Below, piece by piece: positions 8,914 through 17,660 of a DNA stretch of 64,000 nucleotides. Source of the stretch: Marinomonas sp. SBI8L (GTDB taxonomy: Bacteria > Pseudomonadota > Gammaproteobacteria > Pseudomonadales > Marinomonadaceae). The translations under genes and the position numbers were made by a program. Every line of letters begins with the position of its first letter. The stretch's first letter is position 1. The stretch spans positions 62,001 to 126,000 of the forward strand of contig NZ_JSEO01000002.1 of the NCBI RefSeq assembly GCF_001624705.1. The letters are read 5' to 3'. The notes beneath the pieces are model-generated. The model had not been told where the DNA came from. It did not search any database and saw nothing but the letters and a program-made list of their open reading frames with translations.

Positions 8914-10341
8914 CTATTTTGGCTTGAGAATTTCATCAATGTCTGTGGCTTTGAAAAGGGGTTTACCCATGACCAGTTTCACCCAAAGAACACCAATGAT
9001 GGTCACAAGGCCAAGTACCACACCCGCGGCACCAAATATTTGAGTACTTAACTCTGGTGCTGGTGAGGCATAATAAATGGCATAAAGCATTCCTAAAATA
9101 CCAACAATCTGAGGGATAGGGTAAAAAGGTGTTTTATATGGTCTGTCGATACTTGGATAACGTTTGCGCAATACAAGAACGTTGATATGGGTGATGATAT
9201 AAGCCAACAACCAGGCAATCGCAGCTGAGATAAGAAGTAAACCGATAGACTCAGGCTGATCTCTTAACAGCAGCATAGGAATACCTGTAATTAAAGCGAC
9301 AAAGACAATAGCAACCCAAGGGGTTTTCTTTTCCTTTGTTAATGTTTTGAATTGAGGGAATGCCTGACCATTTTTTGCCATACCATAAAGCATTCTTGGT
9401 ATTGCCGCTAATGAGGTATTCACCGTGCTACAAGTTGCTGTAATAGCAGCAATGGCTAAAAACATTAAACCAACATCACCAAATACTGCTTGGGCAAAGT
9501 CATAGTGAGGCAGTGTTGAATTAGCTAAATCATCAGCTGGGATATAAAGCAAAGCACCAAGGCAATATAGAGTGATAGTAATGAAAATAATGGTCACACC
9601 TATCATCATAGAGCGAGGTATATTTCTATTCGCATCTTTTGACTCTTCCACTAGCGGACAAACAAATTCTGCGCCAACAAAGCCCCAAATAGCTAATGCA
9701 GCTAGGGTAAGCACTTCTGCACCCAGTGGATTCCAGTTGGAGACCAAGTCTATGCTTTGATTGTGAGGTGCTGAGATTTCAGTTACAGCAGATAATCCAA
9801 GTACCAAGAGGACAACAACCATTACAAAGGCTAGCGTGGTTTGTAGCTTGGCGAAAACATCTAACCCCATTAAGTTTAAGAAGGTAAAGATGGCTAATAA
9901 ACCAAAACCAACTGAGTATTGAGGGAAGATACCCGGATAAATTTTCTCAATGATGAAGTCGACCAATAAGAGTTCGGCAGATAGAGCGAACATGGCAACG
10001 ACGACGTAACCAGAGAAAACCGCTAAAATAGCTGGGAAATGGCCAATAGCAGCTTCGGTATAAGTACTTAAGCTTCCTGCTCTTGGGATCATTAAGGATA
10101 GTTCTGAAAAAGACATGATATAGGTAATTGCAAGCAAGTAGGCAATGGCTAAAGGTATTATGAAACCTAAACCAGCAATGCCCGCGCCCTGTAGCATGAG
10201 TACCATCACGCCTTGAGACACTACTAAACCAATAGCGACCGCTAACAGCGAACCTAAACCTAATATTTTATTAAAGCCAGTTGGCTTTGATGTATCTGTT
10301 TTAGCCTGATCGGCATTACCATAGGTGGTGGGGTTTGACAT
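8914..10341 (-). CDS. APC-superfamily amino acid/amine permease
   Basis: A 475-residue inner-membrane transporter with about twelve hydrophobic segments. Its N-terminal hallmark is LGLGSLLAVAIGLVVSQGVM. The conserved TM6 region reads WGFVGAEFVCPLVEESKDANRNIPRSM, quoted here as WGFVGAEFVCPLVEE followed by a polar loop, as in amino acid-polyamine-organocation carriers. The frame opens at a TTG four codons earlier, but the ATG at 10341 has TTGGAG at proper spacing. It sits between the aminotransferase and the Pot-type importer, so uptake of the same amine or amino acid is plausible. Substrate is not predictable. Confidence 0.88.
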   Translation of the reverse strand: MSNPTTYGNADQAKTDTSKPTGFNKILGLGSLLAVAIGLVVSQGVMVLMLQGAGIAGLGFIIPLAIAYLLAITYIMSFSELSLMIPRAGSLSTYTEAAIGHFPAILAVFSGYVVVAMFALSAELLLVDFIIEKIYPGIFPQYSVGFGLLAIFTFLNLMGLDVFAKLQTTLAFVMVVVLLVLGLSAVTEISAPHNQSIDLVSNWNPLGAEVLTLAALAIWGFVGAEFVCPLVEESKDANRNIPRSMMIGVTIIFITITLYCLGALLYIPADDLANSTLPHYDFAQAVFGDVGLMFLAIAAITATCSTVNTSLAAIPRMLYGMAKNGQAFPQFKTLTKEKKTPWVAIVFVALITGIPMLLLRDQPESIGLLLISAAIAWLLAYIITHINVLVLRKRYPSIDRPYKTPFYPIPQIVGILGMLYAIYYASPAPELSTQIFGAAGVVLGLVTIIGVLWVKLVMGKPLFKATDIDEILKPK

Positions 10342-10407
10342 CTTTCGCTCCAAAGAGAGTATTTATTGTTATTTGACTCGGCTATTAAAATTTAAAGCCT
10401 GTTGTTC

Positions 10408-10420
10408 ACTTACTTGTTAA
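10408..10420 (-). promoter_or_regulatory. 13-bp motif shared with the deacylase promoter (copy 1)
   Basis: On the minus strand it reads TTAACAAGTAAGT, 67-79 bases upstream of the permease start codon. An identical copy lies upstream of the M20 deacylase gene. It could be a common regulator site or promoter element of the catabolic island; this is inference from recurrence only. Confidence 0.4.
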
Positions 10421-10678
10421 CGAATTAGGCTCTTCTTACTATTTTTTGAATCCTTATCAAAGATGACATGTCATTGTTTAATCTTAGTGGATTAGCGCTA
10501 AAGAGTGCTTTGTATCAGTTTTTGCTGATAAATTAAGAGTACGTAGTCTTTCTTTATTATTAAAATATTAAAAATCACTTTGCTGCATAAATATTTTTTA
10601 TCCAAATAATCTGCTCTTTACCAGCCAATTTATTCGTTAAAATCTAATAGAAAGTTAAAAGGCCCCTAGGTTAGACAT

Positions 10679-10711
10679 AAAAAAAGCCAATAGAGGCGAG
10701 TCTATTGGCTT
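10679..10711 (-). terminator. Rho-independent terminator of the Pot-type importer operon
   Basis: An 11-bp perfect stem (10684-10694 with 10701-10711), six-base loop and T run on the minus strand, about 20 bases past the binding-protein stop codon. Confidence 0.88.
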
Positions 10712-10730
10712 CAACTTTTTATGTGACAGC

Positions 10731-11756
10731 TTATAAAAGCAATTGAGTCCAGACTTTATCAACTAACTTTTGTGCGACAGGAGAGCATGCCTGGGTAAAT
10801 TTGACTCTTACTTCAGGAAATATCTCTGGCGAATTATTCGGTTTGTGTTTGGCGTTTCTTGCATTAATGATGAAGCCTGATGAGTGGCCATAATAATTGT
10901 ATTGGGTTGTCGCATTGGCCTCTTGGCTAATCCAGTTAATAAAGGTTTTAGCATTTTCTGTATTGCGTGAACCTTTAGGAACCACTAAAGCATCTAGCCA
11001 ACCAATCAAACCCTCAAGTGGTTGAGCATAAATAATGGGGGCCTTGTTATCTTTTCTAGCTCGCATTGTGTCTCCATCCCACCAAGAGTGCATGGCGACT
11101 TCTCCGCCTGCTAGGCGAGAGCTGATATTGTCTGAGCTATAAACCGCCACGTAAGGCTTTTGCTTTTTAAGTAGCTGATAAACACGCTTCATTTCATTAC
11201 TGTCTTCACTACAAAAATCGATTCCTAGATAAGCTTGTGCTGCTGGAATGATTTCATCAGGCGTACTAAAAGCAGCAATTTTTCCCTTCAAACTTTCTTC
11301 TGGTTCAAAAAACTCTTTCCAAGAGTTGCCAGGACCTGAGTATTCATTGGTATTAAATGCAAAGCTTGCTGTGCCATAAGCAAAGGCGATGGAGTACTCA
11401 TCATTTGGGTCCCACCATTGGCCTTTCCATCTTGGGTCAAGGTTTTTAAATGCAGCAAGTGATTTAGCGTTAATGTTTTTAAGCAGATCTTCCTGAATCA
11501 TAATTTTAACAAAGTGCTGGCTTGGCATAACCAAGTCATAATCACTTGAGCCGGATTTAAGTTTTGCTAACAAATCCTCATTAGAGGTGTAGCCATCTAA
11601 GGTGACTTGTATACCTGTCTCTTGCTCAAATTTTTCTATGAGACTTGGGTCAATGGACTCAGACCAAGTATAGATATTGAGCTTTTCAGCGGCGCTAACC
11701 GAGAACGAAAGGCTAAGGGCGGTAAGTCCTGCTAGGGTAGATTTTGCAAATTTCAT
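10731..11756 (-). CDS. potF: Polyamine-type ABC transporter substrate-binding protein (PotF/PotD family)
   Basis: A 341-residue periplasmic binding protein with a clear signal peptide (cleavage near VSAAEKL). The start of the mature chain, LNIYTWSESIDP, matches PotF/PotD, and GWLDALVV keeps the Trp-x-Asp that contacts the amine in that family. An aromatic residue of the PotF pocket (Tyr in WSDY) is Ser here (WSES), so ligand choice may differ from putrescine. It is the last gene of a four-gene importer unit, 30 bp after the second permease, followed by a terminator. The symbol reflects family, not a tested substrate; a diamine, polyamine or acylated derivative is likely. Confidence 0.87.
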   Translation of the reverse strand: MKFAKSTLAGLTALSLSFSVSAAEKLNIYTWSESIDPSLIEKFEQETGIQVTLDGYTSNEDLLAKLKSGSSDYDLVMPSQHFVKIMIQEDLLKNINAKSLAAFKNLDPRWKGQWWDPNDEYSIAFAYGTASFAFNTNEYSGPGNSWKEFFEPEESLKGKIAAFSTPDEIIPAAQAYLGIDFCSEDSNEMKRVYQLLKKQKPYVAVYSSDNISSRLAGGEVAMHSWWDGDTMRARKDNKAPIIYAQPLEGLIGWLDALVVPKGSRNTENAKTFINWISQEANATTQYNYYGHSSGFIINARNAKHKPNNSPEIFPEVRVKFTQACSPVAQKLVDKVWTQLLL

Positions 11757-11786
11757 AGTGCTTATCCTTTGTTATTGTTATCGAGG

Positions 11787-12620
11787 TTACTTATTGCGTT
11801 TAGATATCATCCAAGCTGGTGTTACCAGTAATAGGGAAACCAGCATGATGAGGGTGGAAATAGCATTTAACTCAGGTGAAACGCCTTGTTTTACCAGCGA
11901 GAAAATATAAACGGGTAGGGTTGTTGCGCCTCCACCTGACACTATGCTGCTGGTGATAAAATCATCCATTGAAATCACAAAACTAAGCATGGCGCCGGCA
12001 AAAATCCCGGGAAGAATTAAGGGTAAGGTAATGCGCTTAAAGGTAATCCAAGGGTTGGCATATAAATCTTGAGCTGCTTGCTCTAAATTGTTCGTCATAC
12101 CTTGAAGGCGAGCGCGAATGGGTAAAAATGCAAAGGGGATGCAAAAACAAGCGTGAGCAAGGATTAACTTGGTTAATCCATCTTGTAAGCCAAGTTGAGA
12201 GAAAAGAATCAGTATGGCGACCGCAAAGACGATTTCTGGCAGCATTAAGGGTAAATTGATCACTGTCTCAGACAGTTTTACATGTTTAACCTCTTTACCA
12301 CGAGATAGAACCAATGCGGCCGCGGTAGCAACACTGGTCGCAATAATAGTTGCTATGGTGGCAACGGTTAATGAGACCTGTACTGCATTCATTAAACCTT
12401 CATTTTGCAAAGCGCTGAGATACCATTTAAATGAAAATCCTTGCCACACAGAGACGATTTTATTGCTATTAAATGAGTAGGTGATTACGACTAAAATGGG
12501 TAAATACAAAAAGAGAAAGAAGGCGACACTGATTAGGCCAAAACCAGGATAGTGTTTCACATCTTTATTTTTTGCGGTGATAAAACGCATAAGTGCATTT
12601 TGATTATTTGAATGGCTCAT
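11787..12620 (-). CDS. potI: Polyamine-type ABC transporter permease 2 (PotI/PotC)
   Basis: A 277-residue inner-membrane permease with six predicted helices. Its cytoplasmic coupling loop EQAAQDLYANPWITFKRITL (EAA motif) is followed by PLILPGI. E. coli PotI is 281 residues. Its ATG overlaps the stop of the preceding permease by four bases (ATGA), so the two are translationally coupled. It pairs with that permease to form the channel of the importer. Confidence 0.9.
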   Translation of the reverse strand: MSHSNNQNALMRFITAKNKDVKHYPGFGLISVAFFLFLYLPILVVITYSFNSNKIVSVWQGFSFKWYLSALQNEGLMNAVQVSLTVATIATIIATSVATAAALVLSRGKEVKHVKLSETVINLPLMLPEIVFAVAILILFSQLGLQDGLTKLILAHACFCIPFAFLPIRARLQGMTNNLEQAAQDLYANPWITFKRITLPLILPGIFAGAMLSFVISMDDFITSSIVSGGGATTLPVYIFSLVKQGVSPELNAISTLIMLVSLLLVTPAWMISKRNK

Positions 12621-13561
12621 ACAGCACTCCCTTCAACAATAGGGCGAGAGCTTTTTCTGGCATTCCACATAAGAAAAAGCATGACTATGATAAGTAACAC
12701 CACAGCAAGGCTGGCTCCAAATGACCAGTTTCTAGCAATGCTGAATTGGTTTTGAATCAAGTTCCCCATCATCATGGTTTTGCCGCCGCCGAGTAACATG
12801 GGCTCGAGTACCGTGCCTAAACATGGAACAAAAACAAGAATAAAACCTGCCACTATGCCGGGTTTGCATAAGGGCAAAATGATTTTAGTTAAGGTACTTA
12901 AACGAGTGGAGTAGAGGTCACTGGCTGCTTCTGTAAGGCGAGCATCAAGTTTTTCGATACTGGCATAAATAGGCAAAATCATCAGTGGGATATAACTGTA
13001 AACCATGCCAACTAACATGGCGTTATTGTTATACAGAAGGCTATCCATACCTGAGGTGAGGCCTAAGAAAGTTAGGCTAGACTCTAAAACACCATCATTG
13101 CTTAAAATCAAAACCCAAGCATAAACGCGAATCACCATGCTGACCCAAAACGGTAAGGTAATCAGGTAAAGCAGTAGGGCCTTGGTACTGTTTGATTGTC
13201 TTGATATGAAGTAGGCAACTGGAAAGCTGATTAATAGGCAAATAATTGCGGTGGCTGATGCTAAAAGTAAAGTGCGAGCAATAATAATCAGATATTGAAA
13301 GTTAAGGTTTAAATTATCATCCCAGTCATAGGTAAAGAGTATTTGCTGGTATGACTCTAAGGAAAAAATAGCTTCGTATCCGCCATAGGGATCTGAAGTC
13401 ATCATAGAGACATAAAAAATGATGCCTAGAGGAATGATCATTAAAAAAAACATCACCAAATAGGCTGGCATTAGGCCAATTAGATTCCAAGACAATCTAA
13501 GGTTAAAAGGCTTGTTGATTGAGGCATTCTGCTTATGAGCGTTATTGATGATCTGGTTCAT
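12617..13561 (-). CDS. potH: Polyamine-type ABC transporter permease 1 (PotH/PotB)
   Basis: A 314-residue inner-membrane permease. It has a long cytoplasmic N terminus of about 30 residues, six hydrophobic segments and the EAA loop TEAASDLYSTRLSTLTKI followed by ILPLCKPGI. Length matches PotH (317) better than PotB (275). It overlaps the ATPase gene by four bases (ATGA) on one side and the second permease by four on the other, so the three genes are coupled. Confidence 0.9.
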   Translation of the reverse strand: MNQIINNAHKQNASINKPFNLRLSWNLIGLMPAYLVMFFLMIIPLGIIFYVSMMTSDPYGGYEAIFSLESYQQILFTYDWDDNLNLNFQYLIIIARTLLLASATAIICLLISFPVAYFISRQSNSTKALLLYLITLPFWVSMVIRVYAWVLILSNDGVLESSLTFLGLTSGMDSLLYNNNAMLVGMVYSYIPLMILPIYASIEKLDARLTEAASDLYSTRLSTLTKIILPLCKPGIVAGFILVFVPCLGTVLEPMLLGGGKTMMMGNLIQNQFSIARNWSFGASLAVVLLIIVMLFLMWNARKSSRPIVEGSAV

Positions 13562-14655
13562 TGTGTTAATACCCTTACTGATGATTGTAAGAAGCCAATT
13601 TTGACCATTTCATTAATGCCGTAGCTTATGTTGTTGCTGATGTGATTTCGTTTAGATACTTTGAGGTTCTGCCCTTGTTCTGTGTGCACTGTATAATGGG
13701 TGTAACCACCCATATAAGTACGTTGGGTAATCCTGCCTTCTAGATTGATGTCTAGCCCATCACTGTTTATAGAAATTTTCTCAGGTCTTAAAGAAAGGGT
13801 GGCATGACAGGATTGGTTTTCAATTAAAGCGTTGAAACCCGCTTGTGTACTAGGGTCTAGTTCAAGGTCAACACCTAATGGCGTTTTAACCTTTAGGGGT
13901 TGATCCTTTCCTTTGTTAATCACATCAACATTTAAAAAGTTGGTTTCGCCTATAAAATCTGCAACAAATTTATTCGCCGGGTTTTCATAGATCTCAGCTG
14001 GTGTGCTTAATTGTTGAATATCACCATTTGCTAAAATGCAGATACGATCCGACATCGCCAGTGCTTCTTCTTGATCATGGGTGACAAAAATAAAAGTAAT
14101 GCCGGTGTTACGCTGTAGTTGCTGTAATTCATCCCGCATTGCTTGGCGAAGTTTGAGATCCAATGCTGAAAGAGGCTCATCGAGTAACAGTACTTTCGGT
14201 TCTGGTGCCAAAGTGCGGGCAAGCGCAATACGTTGTTGCTGACCGCCGGATAACGCCGATGGCATGCGCTTGGCAAACTGCGTCATATGCACAAGGTTTA
14301 GCATCTCATCAACACGGGCTTGAATTCTGTCTTTACCCCAGCCGATCATTTCAAGGCCAAAGGCGATATTTTGCTCAAGGCTCATATGAGGGAATAAGGC
14401 ATAGTTTTGAAAAACGGTATTGACTCGTCGCTTGTGTGCTGCAAGAGACTGAATGTCATCCCCATGGAGCTGGATGACACCAGCATTGGGTGTTTCAAAG
14501 CCAGCAATCATTCTCAGGAGAGTTGTTTTACCGCAACCACTTGGGCCTAAAAGGGTAAAAAACTCATTATCTTTAATCTCTAGTGAAATATTGTTGAGGG
14601 CTTGATAAGAGCCATACGACTTTGAGATGTTATTTATTTTTATTGCAATGCTCAT
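13558..14655 (-). CDS. potG: Polyamine-type ABC transporter ATPase (PotG/PotA)
   Basis: A 365-residue ATPase that powers the importer. It has Walker A GPSGCGKTT, signature LSGGQQQRIALARTLA, Walker B VLLLDEPLSALD and the switch histidine in VTHDQEEA. A C-terminal TOBE-type region of about 120 residues is typical of PotA/PotG. It is the first gene of the leftward unit ATPase-permease-permease-binding protein. The deacylase gene lies 107 bp upstream on the same strand, so co-transcription is possible. Confidence 0.92.
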   Translation of the reverse strand: MSIAIKINNISKSYGSYQALNNISLEIKDNEFFTLLGPSGCGKTTLLRMIAGFETPNAGVIQLHGDDIQSLAAHKRRVNTVFQNYALFPHMSLEQNIAFGLEMIGWGKDRIQARVDEMLNLVHMTQFAKRMPSALSGGQQQRIALARTLAPEPKVLLLDEPLSALDLKLRQAMRDELQQLQRNTGITFIFVTHDQEEALAMSDRICILANGDIQQLSTPAEIYENPANKFVADFIGETNFLNVDVINKGKDQPLKVKTPLGVDLELDPSTQAGFNALIENQSCHATLSLRPEKISINSDGLDINLEGRITQRTYMGGYTHYTVHTEQGQNLKVSKRNHISNNISYGINEMVKIGFLQSSVRVLTQ

Positions 14656-14762
14656 TGTGCGTCTCTTCTTTAAAATGAATGTGTCTATGCGCTAGGGCTA
14701 ATTCTCGATAAATGACTCTTTAATGGCTGATGAATGTAAATGTGTATTTAGTTTGTTTTTCC

Positions 14763-15929
14763 CTAGTTAGCTTGCTGTAAACTCTGTATTAGCCTTTTTA
14801 AAAAAAGGTCACACTGAGCTAGTTGGCAGGCTTCAATGTACTCATCTGGTTTATGGCCTTGGTCCATGCTGCCTGGCCCACAAACGACAGTGGGGATATT
14901 TAGTTCTTGGCTAAATAAACCGCCTTCTGTACCAAAGTTGATGTTGGCTTTTTCCTGAGATTGAGCGAGATTTCTGACGTAGCTAACGACATCTTCGGTT
15001 TCTGATGTACTTAATCCTGGATATTGGGTGATTAACTCAATTTGGATATCACAGGCTTCACTAATCTCTCTCATTTCAGTGATGAGCTGGTTAGCATAAG
15101 TTTTGAATTCTTCGAATAGCTGGAAAGGGTCTTCTTTGGCTATATTGCGCATTTCAAAGGTAAAATCACAAAAATTAGGAACGATATTGAGGGCTTGGCC
15201 ACCCTGCACAACACCTGTATGTATCGTGCTATATGGAATGTCATAGTTGGAATCAAACGGGCCTGCCAACTTTCTTTGGATAGCCGCTTGTTCTAACCAA
15301 TGAATCAATCTAGCTGCATAGTTAATGGCGTTGACTCCCATTGGCGCCATGCCTGAATGGCATTCTTTACCGATAACTTTTACAGTCGCCGCTATTTTGC
15401 CTTTATGACTGGTTACAACCTGCATGGAGGTGGGTTCGCCAATAATGCAAATTGCAGGTTTTATTGTTTGCTCTTTGAGGTTTTCGATCAGCTTTCTGAC
15501 CCCGACACAGCCAACTTCTTCATCATAGGAAAACGCGAGGTGAATAGGAGTGTGTAGTTCATTTGCTTGTATTTGTGGCACACTAGCCAGCACTGCTGCC
15601 ACAAAGCCTTTCATATCACTGGTACCACGACCATAGTAACGATCGTTTAACTTGCTCAATTTATAAGGAGGTTGTGTCCAGTTTTGGCCAGTAACAGGTA
15701 CTGTGTCTGTATGGCCGGATAGCATGACGCCAGCTTTGTCTTGAGGACCTAAGGTTGCATATAAATTGGCTTTGGTTTTTTCTTGGTTGTAAACCAAGCG
15801 ACTTTCTACACTGTGCTCAGAAAGAAAAGATTGCACATAGTGCATGAGGGCAAGGTTAGATTCACTGCTGGTGGTATCAAAAGCAATTAGCTTGCTTAAA
15901 ATCTGTGTGGTGAGGGTATCTGTCATCAT
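14763..15929 (-). CDS. ArgE-like M20 metallo-deacylase
   Basis: A 389-residue M20 family amidohydrolase close to acetylornithine deacetylase ArgE. Metal-site and catalytic segments are visible: the His in LSGHTDTVPV, Asp in RGTSDMKGF, the Glu pair in YDEEVGC, and the C-terminal His in GSMDQGHKPDEY. The frame opens at a TTG, but paired ATGs at 15929 and 15926 follow an AAAGG site, so the start is one of these. The placement upstream of a Pot-type importer, with no other arg gene nearby, suggests deacylation of an imported acyl-amine or acyl-amino acid rather than arginine synthesis. True ArgE activity cannot be excluded. Confidence 0.85.
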   Translation of the reverse strand: MMTDTLTTQILSKLIAFDTTSSESNLALMHYVQSFLSEHSVESRLVYNQEKTKANLYATLGPQDKAGVMLSGHTDTVPVTGQNWTQPPYKLSKLNDRYYGRGTSDMKGFVAAVLASVPQIQANELHTPIHLAFSYDEEVGCVGVRKLIENLKEQTIKPAICIIGEPTSMQVVTSHKGKIAATVKVIGKECHSGMAPMGVNAINYAARLIHWLEQAAIQRKLAGPFDSNYDIPYSTIHTGVVQGGQALNIVPNFCDFTFEMRNIAKEDPFQLFEEFKTYANQLITEMREISEACDIQIELITQYPGLSTSETEDVVSYVRNLAQSQEKANINFGTEGGLFSQELNIPTVVCGPGSMDQGHKPDEYIEACQLAQCDLFLKRLIQSLQQAN

Positions 15930-15977
15930 CTTGCCTTTAAATTTGGTTGCAGTGTTTGGAATCAAAGCTCGGTTTTT

Positions 15978-15990
15978 ACTTACTTGTTAA
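15978..15990 (-). promoter_or_regulatory. 13-bp motif shared with the permease promoter (copy 2)
   Basis: It is identical to 10408-10420 and in the same orientation relative to the downstream gene. Together they suggest joint control of the permease and the deacylase/importer unit. Confidence 0.4.
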
Positions 15991-16231
15991 AAACTGATTG
16001 AGATCATTCTCTAAGTGATAACTTGAGGATATGTCGTAATTTAAAGGCAATAAAATATTATAAAGTTGTTAACTGTATTAAAAAAATGAATCCAATTGGC
16101 ATATTGTTTATGTTTTTAGAATGCTTAAGTTTTTTAAATATCCAATTGAAAATAAAAATTTTTTCTTGTCTTTAGTGAAAGAAGTTGATGGAAAGGTATG
16201 AATTACCCTAAAACCTTGGATTGAAACCAAT

Positions 16232-16259
16232 AAAAAACCAGTGGCCAGCACTGGTTTTT
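16232..16259 (-). terminator. Terminator after the DUF1028 gene
   Basis: An 11-bp perfect stem (16233-16243 with 16249-16259) and five-base loop. The A/T outer stem provides the U-rich end on the minus strand. It lies 18 bases past the DUF1028 stop. Confidence 0.8.
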
Positions 16260-16276
16260 AGATATCAAATGAGAGT

Positions 16277-16954
16277 TTATTCGTCCCCTGGGACTCCGTA
16301 TGATTCGGCGTTAGCTGGATCTTTGGCGCGTGTGATATAGGCTTGCATTTGCGGCTCGTATGCTTGCCATAAAGACTCAAGCTCTTGTAGTGGATCATCA
16401 TGCCAGTCCACCCTTAAATCTATGATAGGCCATTCAGGGTCTGAACACACTTTTAAGCCAATAGATTGTATTGGCCCCATCTCACCACCAGCCTCAAGAC
16501 CAGCTCTTAATGCAAGCAGTAAACGATCAGCAAGTTTACCCTTACTTAATTCGAATGCATTTACCATAGCTTGAGGTACTTGATCGTTTGCTAATAAGTT
16601 GCCCATAGCAATAACATTTTTGCCCTTGGCAAGATTATGAATGCCCAATGCTTGCTCGCCACTGAAAGTTGCACTGTCTCCATTAGCTGCAAGTATGCCT
16701 AATTGACGCCACTCAATACTGGCTTCTTCTTGCTTAAGTTGCTCTAACACAGATTGGGTATCTGGGTAGCTGCTATCTTCTAATAATGTGAGAGCACGCG
16801 GTCCTAAATCAGGGTTAGTAATGTTTTGCGTTAGCGCAACACCCACTTTGGATTTAACGAAATGACAGCGGCTGGCAACGCAGATACTAGACGAGGTGAT
16901 AATACTGCCAAGCATACCTGTATCAGGGCAAACTCCAGCAACAGAGAAGGTCAT
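16277..16954 (-). CDS. DUF1028 family protein
   Basis: A 225-residue DUF1028 protein (Ntn-hydrolase-like fold in known relatives; function not established). Family segments seen are TFSVAGVCPDTGMLG at the N terminus, SRCHFVKSKVGVALTQN, and GGEMGPIQSIGLKV with DLRVDWHDDP toward the C terminus. The frame continues upstream into the previous gene, but the ATG at 16954 overlaps the Rid stop by one base (TAATG), which fits translational coupling. Pairing with a Rid-family gene suggests work on a reactive amine or amide metabolite. Confidence 0.85.
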   Translation of the reverse strand: MTFSVAGVCPDTGMLGSIITSSSICVASRCHFVKSKVGVALTQNITNPDLGPRALTLLEDSSYPDTQSVLEQLKQEEASIEWRQLGILAANGDSATFSGEQALGIHNLAKGKNVIAMGNLLANDQVPQAMVNAFELSKGKLADRLLLALRAGLEAGGEMGPIQSIGLKVCSDPEWPIIDLRVDWHDDPLQELESLWQAYEPQMQAYITRAKDPANAESYGVPGDE

Positions 16955-17403
16955 TATGCTTCTCCTTTTTCTGGTTGCCAATCGTCTGGAATCACTGCAA
17001 TAACATCAATTTCCATTAACCATTGGGCTTGAGCTAGGGCTTGAACCACTAAACCAGTTGAAATAGGGTAAACACCTTTAAACCATTTACCTGTTTCCTT
17101 GTAGACATCTTCACGGAATCTTGGGTCTGTTATGTAGGTTGTTGTTTTGACAACATGGCTAATATGAGAGCCAGATTCTTCTAGTAACTGATTCACATTT
17201 TTCATAGCTTGTTTTGCTTGAGCACCTGGGTCACCCAAACCGACTAGATTACCTTCAAAGTCCGTGCCGACTTGCCCGCGCACATAAACTGTATTGCCTG
17301 CACGTACTGCTTGGCAGAGGTCATTGTCCAAACTTTGGTTGGGATAAGTTTCTTTGGTATTGAACATACGAATTCGAGTATGTGTCGGTGTAGTGTTAGA
17401 CAT
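16954..17403 (-). CDS. Rid (YjgF/YER057c/UK114) family protein lacking the catalytic Arg
   Basis: A 149-residue Rid-family protein, recognised by VYVRGQVGTDFEGNLVG, QAKQAMKNVNQLLEESG, VVKTTTYITDP and WLMEIDVIAV. Archetypal RidA deaminates 2-aminoacrylate-type imines using an Arg (Arg105 in E. coli) 12 residues before the IAV segment. Here that position falls on Leu in VVQALAQAQW. It therefore belongs with the non-archetypal Rid groups and need not have imine deaminase activity. It is the first gene of a two-gene unit with DUF1028. Its role in the catabolic island is inferred from position only. Confidence 0.87.
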   Translation of the reverse strand: MSNTTPTHTRIRMFNTKETYPNQSLDNDLCQAVRAGNTVYVRGQVGTDFEGNLVGLGDPGAQAKQAMKNVNQLLEESGSHISHVVKTTTYITDPRFREDVYKETGKWFKGVYPISTGLVVQALAQAQWLMEIDVIAVIPDDWQPEKGEA

Positions 17404-17660
17404 GAAAGCTCCTTACGCTTTGTCGCATTCTGAAAACCATACAAGGGCTAAAAACAGCCGTTAACGCGTTTTTAATGCAGCATAAGAAAGCCCTTTAGAT
17501 AAATAAAATACTATTAACTTTTAACTTGTATAAGAAAAAATAATGCAGTGAGAGTGATGTTAAAAAATAATAATAGAGAAGCTTTTTTTTGCTGGAAAAC
17601 AGACAGGGCTTTTAAAAAATATGTGCCATACTTAGCTCACTTTTTATTCAATTAGGATGA

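Larger units (their letters stand above)
10342..10730. other. Intergenic: permease promoter region
   Basis: A 389-bp gap. The right part ends in the terminator of the importer operon; the left part is the leader of the permease gene. A 13-bp sequence at 10408-10420 is repeated exactly upstream of the M20 deacylase (15978-15990). No coding potential was seen. Confidence 0.6.
15930..16276. other. Intergenic: deacylase promoter region
   Basis: A 347-bp gap. It holds the terminator of the DUF1028 gene at its right end and, 49-61 bases before the deacylase start, the second copy of the 13-bp motif. The middle is AT-rich with no credible small gene. Confidence 0.6.

Noticed and set aside
8686-10575. 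Identical 15-base AT-rich string at 8686-8700 and 10561-10575
   Set aside because: It is made only of A and T in AT-rich spacers, so recurrence by chance is likely.
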